The notes beneath the pieces are model-generated. The model saw only the letters and a program-made list of their open reading frames with translations. It did not search any database and had not been told where the DNA came from. This document shows positions 34,452 to 46,865 of a DNA stretch of 64,000 bases, piece by piece. Source of the DNA: Berberis thunbergii (Eukaryota; Streptophyta; Magnoliopsida; Ranunculales; Berberidaceae); the NCBI GenBank assembly GCA_003290165.1, contig QNQO01006212.1:124001-188000 (forward strand), in the 5' to 3' direction. A program made the translations under genes and the position numbers. How positions within the stretch are numbered: position 1 is the stretch's first letter; each line of letters starts with the position of its first letter.

Positions 34452-37103
34452 ACTCATCGTAAAATCCTTTAAAACAAGTTTTATTTTTTAAAATACCTCA
34501 ACATTAGCCTTTTTAAAATAAATTTAAGTTTGGTAAATTTTCGCACTAAAATTGTGACGAAAATAAAAGGAAGGTTACTATGGTACTATTGAGAATAAAA
34601 GACTTAGAACCAGTGAACCACCTTTCCTACTCGCCGATTTTATAATTCCTCGTCAACCCCCAACCGAGGGTCTCAACTGAAACGTAACGGTCAAACAAAC
34701 GCCCTTCCACTAAATTAAACTACAACCACTAAAGCACAGTAACGTCGTCAGTTAACAGGCCAGGTCTCTTTCACGCCACGTCATCACTTAACCCTACCAA
34801 GTTAACTCTGACCCGAGTTCCTTAACCCGAGTTAAAATCCTTTACTCCTTTTGAAATACAAATACCTATCTTTTTTGTCCTCTTGCGTGACCCACAGTTT
34901 TAATGATTTCGCTACGACAAAAGAGAAGGACACGTGTCTGTTTCGTCTTGTACCATCACTCAGAGATCCAACGGTCTATATTTCTAAAATCTCAGTTGGG
35001 CCAGAAATCCAACGGTCGAAGTTCGACGTCCCCAACTCGGCCCCCCCCCCTAGCGCACGTGCAGGCCACCCAAGCAAACCATTTGAAGCACTAAAATATT
35101 TCGAAACTTATTTAGTAAATATATATTTTTATTTTTATATTTTATTTCTGACCAGACCAGGTTGCTGGGTAATACTGAGACAAACAGTAAATGACATTTT
35201 TTAATTATTTATTTTTTTGGAATTAATTTGCAGGAAAAAGGATTTTGCAATTATTGAATCACTTGGTTCACAATTAACAAAAAATTCTGGCTTGTAAGAG
35301 AATTATTAAAATCTCTTTTTTTTTTTAATAATTATTTTGAGAGACCCAATAATTTGAAAATGTTTGATCTCTGTACTTTACATTGGGCCTTGGCCCATTA
35401 TCTGGTGGATTGGATTAGATTGGATTAGATTAGATGAAAAGGTGAAAGTTTCGAACCCTGATATTTGAGGTTTTGGTAAAGAAGTTGGAATGGTGGATGA
35501 CATGTCATCACTTGATTCTCCATTCAACCTTTGAATTGTTTGTGTAAATTTGTATAAATAACTTTGCATTAGATATGCAATATCGATCCATTTACATAAT
35601 AGTTCTAAGGTTTGGCGTTGAATTTGTACCTCAATCTCAACCTCAAGGCAGATACAAATACAAGTGACTAGCGAGGCCTAAGGAGGGTAATGCCGTAAGG
35701 GTGTTGGTCAATGCCTTGTTTACACAAAAGATGGAATTAGTCAAATTAGTAACCTATTGCTAAAACTGGCTAAAAAGAAAATCTAATTTGAGATTAGTAA
35801 CATGGACTTTGCATATCATTTTGCAGGAAGATCAGCAGGAACTTTTACACGTATGGACTGAATGTGACGTTGTCTTATTAGTAGTATTCAGCGCCTTCGC
35901 ACTATTAATAATTTTTGGTTTTGTAATTTTATTTTTAGAAATTTCAATTTAGAGTTCATAACTTAGTTGTAGAAACATAACATCTTTATTGTAATTAATA
36001 TTACTAATATATGCTATATGCTTTATATAAAAAAAAAAACAAACAAACAAACAGACATGGAGCATTTTTACAAAATATGATATGAATTTCAAAATAAAAA
36101 ATAATTGCATAATACAATTTTATAAAAGGCTGAAAGCTTCACCTCACATACATTGAACCTATATGAATAAGACCGTACATATCCAACGACTATATATTCC
36201 TCACTCATGTTATGTGTTGTGGTGGTTGCTTAACATTCATATTCTATTGGACCACTTACAGTTTGCCACTTGGCAACCACAATGGTGGGGTCCTTAATCA
36301 TTCTATTTTGTTAATGAAGCATTTTTTTTTAAATAAATATTTTTTTATTGACTTGTAATTTACAATTCTTTTGATTTCAAGAAGGTTGGTAAAGATTCTC
36401 AGGGAAAATAAGAACGAAAAAGAAAAGTGAAAGAAAACAAAGTCAAGGAAAAATAAATTATTTTGCTTTGGATACATTAAGCCTTCAATCTGGTTGGGCT
36501 TGTCTTATTAATGAGGAAATTGGCTTTGTAACCTTCCATCTCTTTCGAGATGCGCAAATGCACTTCCTTCCCAGTGCCTGGTCATATATAGTGTAAGTTA
36601 GATTATGTTGTTACCCCAACTGGAAAATATTCTCTCAATAGAAAATTATGGACTTTCAATCTACCTCGTTATTAATCTAATGTATGATTAAAAATATGAA
36701 ATAGTGGTTCATGGCACATAGAAAATTTAGGTGATCTAATCAACCTAGTTGATTGATCTGGTATAATAAGTTTAGAATGATACGGAATTTGACATAGCGG
36801 GCACACACGTAATTGTAATTTTGATTAGATGGACAACATTAATTAAGGGTAGTGGAAATCAATTTGAAATCAATTAGTCTTAACGTTACGAATCGAAAAA
36901 CATTATTAGTTTCGTAGGGAGGTTGAAGAAGATATTGCTATGGTCATTCCCATGAAAATCTATTACAAGGAAACTAAATTAACTAGTAGTGTAAGAGCAT
37001 CCACGGTGTAAACACCGAATCCATTCACTTACAAGCCTGTATGTGCCACTTATAACTCTAGAGGTCGTGATGGTTGGTTGATTCACGTGGTCTCCCACTC
37101 GCA
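34452..37103. other. Intergenic region with no recognised gene
   Basis: Open frames at 34851-35204 are not recognisable as proteins. The composition at 34600-35080 (GC-richer, with ACGTG-type boxes such as GCACGTGCAGG and CGCCACGTCATC) resembles a plant promoter and 5' leader, but no gene body follows. Confidence 0.35.
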
Positions 37104-38566
37104 TAGGGATTGAGGGGTTCATGTGCATTACATGTGCATCAACTTGAGCCGTCGGATTCAAGGAAAAGACTCTCTCTCTCCACACATCGCTTACAATTAA
37201 ACCACCAGAAATTCTTAATGGCCTGGCCTGGCCTGGTTTACCTTTTTGGGGTGGCGAAAATACAATGTTGTCCTCTTTTTAAAAATACATTTCATATAGG
37301 TGTTTAAAGAGGGAGGCAAAATGGTATTTTCGCCTTCACCAAAACTACACAATTTAACACACATTTCAATAAAATCAAATGATCCAAATTTAATAGAACA
37401 CACATCTCTAAGTAAATCTAACAGTCAAAATTTATTATTATTTTAATCTCAAGAAAAATATAATGGTCCAAATTTAATGGAATACACATATCAAGGTAAA
37501 TCTAACGGTTCAAATTTAATTGTACAAACATCTTGGTCCAAATTTAATAATACATACATGTCAAATTTAATTATGCACTTGTCTCGAGAAAAAAAATATA
37601 TGATTTAGCAGGTACCTCAAGAAAATCTAATGGTTTTGTACGCATCTCGAGATAAAATAGATGGTTCGACACATTTCGAGGAAAAATAAATTGTCCAAAT
37701 TTAATAGAACACACATCTCTAGATAAATCTAATGGTTCAAATTTAATAATACACTAATCTCGATAAAATCTGACGTCCAAATTTAATACTTCACACATCT
37801 CGAAATAAGTGCATAATTAAATTTGTACCGTTAGATTTAACTAGAGATCTTTTACCAAAATCTAAACGGTTCAACACGTATCTCAAGGACAATCCAACTG
37901 TTTGATCTTTCACCAAAATCTAACGGTTAGATTTATCTAAAGATGTGTGAACTATTAAATTTGGATCGTTAGATTTTCTTGAGATGAGTGTACTATTAAA
38001 TTTGGACCGTTAAATTTACCTAGAGATGTGTTATATTAAATTTGTATCATTTATTTTCCTCGAAATGAGTGTCGAACTATTTATTTTTTTATCGAGATGC
38101 ATGCAGAACCGTTAGATTTTCTCGAAGGACGTGTTATATTAAATTTGAACCGTTTGAAAAGATGAGTGCATAATTAAATTTGACATATATGTACTATTAC
38201 ATGTGGACCGAGATGTTTGTATTATTAAATTTTAACCGTTTGATTTACTTTGATATGCGTGTTCCATTAAATTTAGGCCATTATATTTTTCTTGAGATTA
38301 GTGTAATATTAAATTTGGACTGTTAAATTTACTTAGAAATGTGTGTTTCATTAAATTTGAACAATTTAATTTTTCTCGAGATGTGTTGAATTATTTAGAT
38401 TTTGGTGAAAAAAAAAAAGTGAAAATTGTGGTTTAATTTATAATAAGGGATGTGTGATTTAATTTGTAATAATTTAGTGGAGAGAGAGAGATGATTGTTA
38501 AATTGGTTTTACTTGGATCTGACGGCTCGAGTTGATGCACATAAGTCTCCCTCAATCCCTCTCATA
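37104..38566. repeat. Large imperfect inverted repeat (foldback), about 1.46 kb
   Basis: The outer arms pair, for example GGATTGAGGGG (37107) with CCCTCAATCCCT (38550), TGCATCAACTTGAGCCGTC (37135) with GACGGCTCGAGTTGATGCA (38521), and AGAGAGTC/CTCTCTCTCC with GGAGAGAGAGAG. Further in, both arms consist of many degenerate units of the type CCAAATTTAATAGAACACACATCTC and AAATCTAACGGTTC in one orientation on the left and the complement on the right, centred near 37840-37860. No coding frame runs through it. The ends of a mobile element were not determined. Confidence 0.8.
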
Positions 38567-39151
38567 GACAATTGTCTAAGTGTAAACCTGTACTTGTATA
38601 ACACTCAGGCATTTTTCGGCTCAGTAACAAATGTTACGATGGATAAACACAAAATGGTGCCTATGGATATGGACTATGGTTATAGTCAGCCAATTCGCCA
38701 TCAAGTCAATATAGTTGTTCATAGACTCATAGAGCTCAAAGCAGATGGACTTGCTCATAATGGGTTTTGACATTTTTTTGCCCATTCTCAAGATATATAT
38801 TTAACATGGTACGTACAGGGTAGTTGTTATAGTTCACTTTGTTTAATTTTTGCAACATCTAACTCTTTTGTTTTTCACCTCATTTGGTTAGACAAATTGA
38901 TGTCCATGAAATTGCATTGCTCAATTAATATAGGAAAATTAGTAAACATAATTAGATTGGTACGTAACACGAAATTACATTGCTCAAATAACCTAATTAA
39001 TCAGACCAAGACCTATAAATTAAGCATACTAGACTGAGGCGACACAAAACACAGGTGCTAAAACCTTACACAACCATGCACAATTTTATTATTTGTTCAT
39101 GCATGCTGCACAATTTGTACATATAACTTCAAAGGAGAGCCACCGGCGAGT
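38567..39151. other. Intergenic stretch, 3' flank of the glycine-rich protein gene
   Basis: No gene seen on the + strand. The part from about 39050 to 39151 should hold the 3' UTR of the adjacent minus-strand gene. Confidence 0.4.
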
Positions 39152-40111
39152 TTAATTGCCACCACCATCTCCTCCTCCTCCATAAGCACCACCATAGCCA
39201 GCTCCATATCCAGCGCCACCTCCACCATAACTGGCGCCAACTCCACCGCTACCTACACCAGGTCCACCACCTCCACCTGCACCATAACCTTGTCCAACTC
39301 CACCACTACCTCCACCAGGTCCACCGCCAAGATTACCACCACCTACACCACCACCAAGACTACCACCAATACCACCACCAATGCCACCACCAACACTACC
39401 ACCTAAGCCTGTACCACCACCTGGGCCACCGCCCAAACCAGGAAGACCACCACCAAGACTACCACCTACACCAGCACCTATTCCGCCACCAACACTACCA
39501 CCTAATCCCATACCAGGGCCAGCACCAAGACCAGGACCAGCACCACCAAGATTACCACCTACGCCACCGCCAATGCTACCACCTAATCCTGCACTTCTGA
39601 CCCCACCTATCCCTCCTACACCTCCACCAAACCCTCCGCCAGCACCACCCCAGTATCCATGACCTCCTACTGCGCCACCGCCACCGCCACCACCTCCAGC
39701 CCCACCACCACCACCTCCAGCCCCACCACCACCACCTCCAGCCCCACCACCAAGACCACCTCCTGCACCACCACCAACTCCTTTATAAACACCGCCATTA
39801 TGTTTCTTTTCTTTTTTCTTCCTTTGATGATGGTGTTCTCCACCTCCACTACCACCACCAACACCACCCCCTCCACCAAATCCACCACCAACACCACCTC
39901 CTCCAATACAATCAGGTTTCACAACACCACTCTCCTTACTATTATGTTTCTCATCAACAACAACCACACCACCACCACCAACCCATCCGTTTTTACCATC
40001 CAAAACCCACTCCGCACTCTTCACCGCACTCCCATTTCCCTCCTTCAAACTCCTCTTCCCATCAGCACCCACACACCCCAAAACTATAAACACAACAAAC
40101 AACCACTTCAT
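39152..40111 (-). CDS. Secreted glycine-rich protein (cell-wall GRP type)
   Basis: A single-exon frame of 319 residues from the ATG at 40111; the frame extends three codons further upstream, but only to a GTG. Residues 1-17 (MKWLFVVFIVLGCVGAD) are a signal peptide. A charged linker with KRSLKEG and VVVVDEKHNSKE follows, then GGGVGGGFGGGGG, a His/Lys patch (EHHHQRKKKEKKH) and about 200 residues of GGG, GGGxGGG, GLGGSVGGGIG and GYGAG repeats ending GGGGDGGGN. It has the layout of glycine-rich structural proteins of the plant cell wall. The His/Lys patch inside the Gly region is unusual. The Gly repeats are encoded by near-identical GGTGGTGGT units, so length variation by slippage is likely. A TATA-like TATTTAAAG lies about 70 bp upstream. 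Confidence 0.88.
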   Translation of the reverse strand: MKWLFVVFIVLGCVGADGKRSLKEGNGSAVKSAEWVLDGKNGWVGGGGVVVVDEKHNSKESGVVKPDCIGGGGVGGGFGGGGGVGGGSGGGEHHHQRKKKEKKHNGGVYKGVGGGAGGGLGGGAGGGGGGAGGGGGGAGGGGGGGGAVGGHGYWGGAGGGFGGGVGGIGGVRSAGLGGSIGGGVGGNLGGAGPGLGAGPGMGLGGSVGGGIGAGVGGSLGGGLPGLGGGPGGGTGLGGSVGGGIGGGIGGSLGGGVGGGNLGGGPGGGSGGVGQGYGAGGGGGPGVGSGGVGASYGGGGAGYGAGYGGAYGGGGDGGGN

Positions 40112-40181
40112 CTTCACCACAACCCACTCCTGAAACAGAGCAATACAAAATGATTTTTCATAAAAACCATCTCAAGTGGTC

Positions 40182-40190
40182 TTTAAATAC
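40182..40190 (-). promoter_or_regulatory. TATA-like box of the glycine-rich protein gene
   Basis: On the minus strand GTATTTAAAG is about 70 bp upstream of the ATG at 40111, in a position suitable for a core promoter. Confidence 0.5.
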
Positions 40191-40652
40191 TCCATGTAGC
40201 TCAATATTTGTTGCAAATTTAATCAGTTCCAACAATTTTAACAATATTATATTAATTCTTTCCCCAAACACCTCCATCACCTTGCATGAACTACGTGACA
40301 CCTTGCTTGCTTGCAATAAGCATTTAAGATCCTGTTTTCTACAGTATGGGGAAAGTTCATAACAGCTTTAGAGTGCTTTGAAAACAGAAATTGCATGAAT
40401 TGCACCGCTGGCTGTTGAACTCGGTGGAGGGAAGGAGGGGTCTGTAGTCTCCTCTCTTTCTTTAATGTGTTCAAAGACATAATTGTTGTTGCAGAAGTGG
40501 AAGTCAAGATGAGGATGAAGCCTCTGTTCTGTTTGGTGCTCTGCATTAATCCAAGGAGATAAATTAGAAACCAGCATACAAAATGTGATCATGCATGGGT
40601 TGGGTGTTGGTTAATTAAGTATCATACCAATGGTACACATTTCCCATGCAAC

Positions 40653-41086
40653 TAGGGCTGAACAAAAAACCGATCAAACCGATCAAATCGACCGAACCGA
40701 TCAAAACCGAACCGATTGGTTTGGTTTAAATTCGGTTCGGATCGGTTTCGGTTTAAAAAATGCAAAACTGAAGTGGTCGGTTCGGTTTTCGATTTCTATG
40801 TGATTTAAACCGACCAAACCGAACCGAACCGAACCGAATATTTAAACATATTATATTATTTATATATAAAATAAAATATATTTTATATATAAATAATATA
40901 ATATGTTTAAATATTCGGTTCGGTTCGGTTCGGTTACGGTTTGCATAATTTGGAATCGGTTCGATTTCGGATCGGTTTTGTTAATGGTCGGTTCGGTTTC
41001 GGTTTGAAAATTTTAAAACCGACCTAAGTTGGTTCGGTTCACGGTTTAGGTGAAAAACCGAACCGACGGTTCGGTTTTCAGCCCTA
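40653..41086. mobile_element. hAT-type MITE (CCGAACCGAAC-rich family), 434 bp
   Basis: Starts TAGGGCTGAACA, ends TTCAGCCCTA; perfect 8-bp target duplication CATGCAAC (40645-40652, 41087-41094). Same family and orientation-symmetric structure as 7451-7850; the centre is an AT palindrome (ATTTAAACATATTATATT and complement). It lies about 540 bp upstream of the glycine-rich gene start. Confidence 0.93.
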
Positions 41087-41833
41087 CATGCAACATCCCT
41101 TCGTTTATATTTAATCGAGTTTAATCCTCATTTAATATTTTAATTAACTCTAACCCATAATTTTTTTAAAGATTTGTTAGATAACCACATTCGATAGTTA
41201 ATATTATTTTAAAAATAAAACTAAAATCTACCCATCTCTTCCTTCTTTTTCATCTCCCCAAGCTCATCCCTCTTCCTCCTCACTACTCTCTTTCCACTAC
41301 CACCACCCCATTTAACATTAACAAATAAGGGAGAGCCTAGGATTAGATCTCCAAGTTAATAATAGCATCAATGAAAATCTTACACAAAATTACTCATAGA
41401 AATGATATTCCTCATTTGCCAGCCAACGCAACTAACAAAATAGTAATTCTTGCTGGACTGAGTCCAACTGCCTACGGGCGAATGTACACTTTTGCCCCTC
41501 CCATCTTTAAACAATTTTTTTTCAAAAAAATGGTTAAAGAGCACCCCCCAGGCAGCAACCTCGCTCCCTTTCCCAGGCCAGCTAGAATTGGGGCTAACAA
41601 AATCAATTGGACAAACAACCGAAAAAGTGATATTAAACTCTATTTGTAATCTAAATCAATTTGGAAATTGAAAAAAAATAAAGAATGAATTTGATTATTG
41701 GTTTACATCCGCCGCTACCTAGCGAATGAGTTGGTTCAAGCCGCAAGCTCCTACCAAGTGTGATCTCTGTAGAAGAAAAAAAGGGAGCCCGGTGACTAGA
41801 AAGTGTTGATTTGGGATAAGTGAAGTTCGTTGC
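41087..41833. other. Intergenic stretch
   Basis: No gene recognised. An open frame at 41371-41649 has no family resemblance. Confidence 0.4.
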
Positions 41834-42070
41834 TGTTACAAACTAAGAGAACTTTGTAAAAGAGCAAAAACTGAGAGTAGTATTTATTATTAAATTAAAC
41901 ATAAGAGTTGACTATATATATAGCTCTACAAAGCAACTAAACCTGAAAGATAAAGCAACTACGTTTACCTATTCCTAAGGTAGTATTAGCTAGCAAAGGA
42001 ATAGCTCTAGATAACAAATACTTCCTAAATAATAGGGATTATTAACCAAGCCAAATCCTATCCTCTAACA
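41834..42070 (-). repeat. 3' LTR of the copia element
   Basis: 237 bp, TGTTAC...TAACA; partner at 46112-46339. Contains TATATATATAGCTC, which both LTRs share. Confidence 0.9.
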
Positions 42071-42089
42071 TCCTCCCTTAAGCTGAATG

Positions 42090-45000
42090 CTACACTAGCA
42101 ATAAGTTTACAGTTGGTTCAGGACACACACCCAACAGAGTACGCATCTTCAAAAAAGCATCAAGCTTCAAGGGCTTAGTCATCACATCTGCTACTTGCTC
42201 TTGAGTATTGCAATAAATCAATTCCACAGTGCTATCTTTTGTGAGCTCACGAAGAAAATGAAAGCGAACATCAATGTGTTTGCTGCGTCCATGCATTACT
42301 GGATTCTTGGAGAGCTTGATTGTTGAACTATTATCACAAAATACAATTGTAGCCTCACTTTGAATGTGACTTAGCTCCTTCAAAACTCTCCTCATCTACA
42401 TTGCTTGACAAGCACACGAGGCTGCAACAATGAATTCCGCTTCAGTAGTGGATAAGCTGACTACTGGTTGCTTCCTTGAGGACCAAGATACTGCTCCTGA
42501 GCTCATTATAAAAACATACCCTGATGTGTTATTCCTATCTTCTACATCTCCGGCAAAGTCACTATCTGTGTAGGCAATTAATTTGTCATTCCCTCCCTTC
42601 TTGTAAAACACTCCAAAGTCAGTTGTACCTTTCAAATACCTTAAGACCCTTTTAACCCATTGCAAGTGAAGCTCAGTAGGTTTTGCCATGTATCTACTAA
42701 CGAGATTCACTGCAAACATAATATCTGGATGAGTGGCTGTCAGGTACATAAGGCTTCCTACAACCTGCTTGTAATAGGTATTGTCTACTTTTACTCCATC
42801 TTCATATCTGGAAAGCTTGAAACCAAGAACAATAGGATTGTGAACTGGCTTGCTTCTGTCCATTCCAAACCTTTCCAATATTTCAGATGCATATTTCTTC
42901 TGATTAATGAAGATACCATCAACTCTTTGAATTACCTCAACACCAAGAAAATATCTCATCTTCCCAAGATTGGTCATATCAAACTCAAGCATCATAGATC
43001 TTTTGAATTCAACAAACATAAACTCATCATTGCCTGTGAATATAAGATCATCAACATAAAGACTGGCAATCAGAATTTTACCTCCTTCTCCCATTTTGGT
43101 GAATAAGGTATGTTCATAAGGACACCTTTCAAATCTCGCCTTTGCAAAGTAAGACTCTATACGACTATAACAAGCACGAGGGGCTTGCTTAAGTTCATAT
43201 AATGCCTTTTTTAGCTTGTATACCTTATTCTCATGACCCGTTTTCACATATCCACGTGGCTGCTCAACAAATACTTCCTCACTTATTTCACCATGTACGA
43301 AAGTAGACTTGACGTCTAACTGGTAAATGGTCCATTCCTTTTGAGTTGCAAGTGCAATCACAAAACGAATTGTATCTAATCGCGCTACTGGTGTAAACAC
43401 TTCAGTATAATCTACCCCATGTTGTTGAGCATACCCCTTTGCTACCAGTCGTGCTTTGTATTTGTCTACTTCCCCGTTTTCATTGAGCTTCGTTTTAACA
43501 CCCATTTTACTCCAATTTTTTTTCTCCAATAGGCAACTCCGTCAACTCCCAAGTATTTTTCTTTGCAATTGAATCTATTTCCAAATCCATAGCTTTTCTC
43601 CATGTTGCACACTTCACAACATTTTCATAGAAAATTAGATCAGTAGCTGCTAACATAGCTAAGTGAGCTACATCTTCTTCTTCTTCAGAAAGACCTTCTC
43701 CACTTTCATAATCTTTCATCCAAACCGGTTCTGTCCTATTTTTTTGTTCATGTGAGCTTTCTTTGGTCAGTCCATTAGAAGGAAAATTCTCTTCTTCATC
43801 ACCTACAAATTTAGTTCCATTTCCTTCTTCATTACCATCAACAATGACTGTTTCGTCTTCACTGTCACCCCATTCTAAATCAACTAAAATTTCTTCTTCA
43901 TGAATCTTGTCCCAATCCCACATTTGATCCTCTTCAAACACAACATCTTTGCTTACAATGATTTTATGAGAAACTGGATCATATAACATGTATGCCTTTG
44001 ACTCCTCACTAACTCCAAGGAAGACACAACTTACACTTTTGTCATCAAGCTTTATTCTTTTACTGTCAGGTATATGAACATGAGAGACACATCCAAAAAC
44101 CTTGAAGTACTCAACTGATGGTTTAACTCAGCTCCAAGCTTCTTCTGGAGTCTTATCTCTTACTGCAAAAGTCGGACTTCGATTCAAAATGTGTACAGTC
44201 CATTTGACAGCTTCAGGCCAAAAAGTCTTTGGTACCTTTTTTTTCTGAGAGCATGCTACGAATCATATTCATAATGGTTCTATTCCTTATTTCCGCAACG
44301 CCATTCTATTGTGGCGTGTATACAACCGTCAACTGTCTACATACACCATTTTCATTACAAAAGTTAATGAACTCTTATGATGTAAATTCACCTCCTCGAT
44401 CAGTACGTAGAATTTTTATGTATGACCCTGTTTCCTTTTCAAAGTAACATGAGCTTCAGACTTCTCAGCAAAGAAATAAACCCAAATTTGCGACTAAAAT
44501 CATCAATGAAGCTAATCAAATAGCTTATCTTGCCATTTGAGATAGGTGTGATTGGTCCACAGATATCAACATGCACTAGTTCAAGAACCTGAGAAACTCT
44601 CCATGTGCTCTTATTTGGGAATGAGTTTCTATGTTGTTTTCCAACCAAACAGTCCTTACATAGCTTTGAAGGCGCTTTGAGTTGTGGCAAGCCATTCACC
44701 ATCTTCTTTAGCTTAAGAGTCCTCAAACCTTTGAAGCTCAAGTGTCCATACCGACAATGCCAGAGTTGAGTTGGATCATCTGTGCTTGCATTGAAACAAG
44801 TAAGCTCTTTTGGTTGAGATGCAACAATCAACCTAAACATCCTGTTTGAGGACATTCCAATCTCCATGATCAAGCCTCTTTCGGGGTGATAAATCTTGCA
44901 CTTTCCACGTTGAATTAGGAATGTGAGTCCCTTCTCTTGCAGTTGTCCAATGCTTAGTAAATTGTTATGCAACTCTGGTACATAAAACACTCCACTGATC

Positions 45001-45240
45001 TGGACAGTTCCATTTGTTTGAATTCGTATGTTGCCTTTTCCCATCACGTCCATGCTTGAGTTGTTTCCTAGCTTTACATATTCTCTAAAGTCCTCATCAA
45101 AATCAGAGAAAAGACTCCTTTTACCACACATATGATTACTACAATCTGAGTTAAGAAACCACACAACCTCTTTATTGTCTTGACAATCATCCACATAAGC
45201 CATCAACAACATCTCCTCATTAGCATTAGCGTAGTTAGCC
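42090..45240 (-). pseudogene. Copia pol remnants: integrase, reverse transcriptase, RNase H
   Basis: On the minus strand, 45212-44439 carries the pre-integrase and integrase zinc finger region (HCRYGHLSFKG, CKDCLVGKQHR) and the first catalytic Asp (VHVDICGP) with FIDDFSRK. 44440-44120 continues integrase (RTDRGGEF, TPQQNGVAE) out of frame. 43989-43507 is the acidic spacer before RT. 43529-42396 is the reverse transcriptase, with KARLVAKGYAQQ, the catalytic SLYVDDLIF and YFLGVEV, running into RNase H (AYTDSDFAGD, STTEAEF). 42395-42090 completes RNase H (FCDNSST, KHIDVRFHFLRE). All catalytic motifs named are present, but frame breaks between 44440 and 43990, at about 43510 and at 42396 prevent a continuous polyprotein. 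Confidence 0.9.
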
Positions 45241-45249
45241 TCCTTCAGA

Positions 45250-46097
45250 TTAGGACATTAGCTTATGACATTTATAGCACTCCACAATGGATCTATCAAA
45301 GCTTTGTCTGCCTCTTCCTCATCCTCGTCCTCTAAAGCCACCACGACCTCGGCCCCTTCCTCCATATCGATCTCCGTGAGTAATCTTCAAAGCATGTTCC
45401 TCTTCAACATGGGAACTCATGCGTTGTTTATGCACAAGAAGGCTGCTTTGTAACTCATCAATTGATAGGGTATCTAGGTCTTTAGACTCCTCAATGGCGC
45501 ACACAACATAATCAAATTTGGAGGTCATAGACCTCAGGATCTTTTCAATGACAGCAACATCTCCCTTGTCCTCACCATTTGATTTCATCTTGTTTGCTAA
45601 TGTAAGAGCACGAGCAAAATATTCATTCACAGATTCACCCGCCTTCATGTGAAAAATCTCAAATTCCTTCCGGAGAGCTTGCAATTGTGCACGCTTAACT
45701 CGTGTCGTGCCTTGGTATTTTTGCTTCAAGGTATCCCATATACTCTTTGTCGTGTCTTTATATAGGACAGTCTCCAGAATTGATCGATCAAGGGCTTGAA
45801 AGAGATAGTTCTTTACTTTCAAGTCCTTCAGTTTCTTATCTTCAATGATTTTTCTTTGCCCTTCAGTTAGCTCATCTCCCTTTTCTGCTACAGGGATCCC
45901 ATCCTCCACCTAGCTCCAATAATCTTTTGACCTTAAAAAATTCTCCATGAGCATAGACCAATGATCATAGTGCCCATCAAACTTTGGAATTGATGGCTGC
46001 ACAAAGCTGCTACTTTCTGACACCATGCTCTTGTTGCTTCCTTTTACTCCTATAAGACTGCTGCTTCTTTTCTTCTTCCAATCAAGCCTGTGAAGTG
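45250..46097 (-). pseudogene. Copia gag
   Basis: The N-terminal part (FVQPSIPKFDGHYDHWSMLMEN, split here for description) ends in a stop at about 45910. The 45909-45319 frame continues with QALDRSILETVLYKDTTKSIW, LQALRKEFEIFHMK and GESVNEYFAR, then a Gly-Arg-rich stretch. A damaged CCHC zinc knuckle (CYKCHKL) follows near 45270 in another frame. This is the standard UBN2-type gag of plant copia elements. Confidence 0.88.
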
Positions 46098-46109
46098 GCT
46101 CAGATACCA
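46098..46109 (-). other. Primer-binding site (tRNA-iMet), copia element
   Basis: TGGTATCTGAGC on the minus strand just inside the 5' LTR; the consensus for initiator tRNA-Met is TGGTATCAGAGC, one mismatch. Confidence 0.85.
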
Positions 46110-46111
46110 AA

Positions 46112-46339
46112 TGTTACAAACCAAGAAAACTCTGTAAAAGAGCAAATACTTATTTATTATTAAATTAAACACAATAGTTGGCTATATATATAGCTCTACA
46201 AAGCAACTAAATTAGAAAATAAAGCAACTACATTTACCTATTCCTAAGGTAGTCTTAGCTAACAAAGGAATAGCTCTAGATAGCAGATACTTCCTAAACA
46301 ATAGGGATTATTAACTAAGTCAAATCCTATCCTCTAACA
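46112..46339 (-). repeat. 5' LTR of the copia element
   Basis: 228 bp, TGTTAC...TAACA; aligns with 41834-42070 apart from a small deletion near 46148 and scattered substitutions. Confidence 0.9.
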
Positions 46340-46865
46340 TTTGCAAAACTTCGATTTGGGAACCCAACACAAATTTTTATTTGATTTCTTCTCTCCCTTA
46401 TTTATCATGGATTTGAAAGTTGGAGGGAGAGATTATGTTGTTGCTTGTTATTTTTTTTGGGAGGGTGGTGTTTTGTAGAGAAGTTGAAAAAGGAAGGGAT
46501 GAATAGATTTTAGTATTTTTAATTATATTATCACTTCGAGATTAACATTAGGCATTTAGATGTATTTTTGCGGATTTTATGTACCTGACATGTGCTTTGC
46601 ATGTGCATTTATAATGAAAGTGATTTAATCAATAAAATAATATTAACCAGTCAATATGATTGATCCAACAGATTTATTGCAAAATGAGAGTTAGACTTAA
46701 TAAAATTTTAAATGAGGATCAAACTCTATTAGATATAAACTAATGCCAAATTAAAAAAAAAACCTAATATATATATATATATATATAATTAGCTTTTGAT
46801 GAACTATTTAGAATAGAAAATTGTCCAGAGATAAGGGTTAATACGATCCGATAACACAACACGAA

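Larger units (their letters stand above)
41834..46339 (-). mobile_element. Ty1/copia LTR retrotransposon, complete structure, 4.5 kb
   Basis: Two LTRs (41834-42070 and 46112-46339) begin TGTTAC and end TAACA and share most of their sequence. The flanking 5 bp are GTTGC and TTTGC (4 of 5), a decayed target duplication. The primer-binding site TGGTATCTGAGC (46109-46098 on the minus strand) fits initiator tRNA-Met with one mismatch. A polypurine tract AAGGGAGGA (about 42079-42071 on the minus strand) touches the 3' LTR. Gene order gag, integrase, RT, RNase H is that of Ty1/copia. Several stops and frame changes show it is inactive. LTR divergence is visible, so the insertion is not recent. Confidence 0.92.

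Noticed and set aside
37104..38566. CRISPR-like or satellite array because of many short repeats
   Set aside because: Units are irregular, in inverted halves, and this is plant nuclear DNA; a foldback structure explains it better.
39381..39906. Proline-rich and Val-rich open frames on both strands over the glycine-rich gene
   Set aside because: They are out-of-frame or antisense readings of the GGT repeats; only the minus frame with signal peptide makes sense.
42660..43106. 148-codon + strand frame in the copia RT
   Set aside because: Antisense shadow of the reverse transcriptase frame, which has all catalytic motifs.
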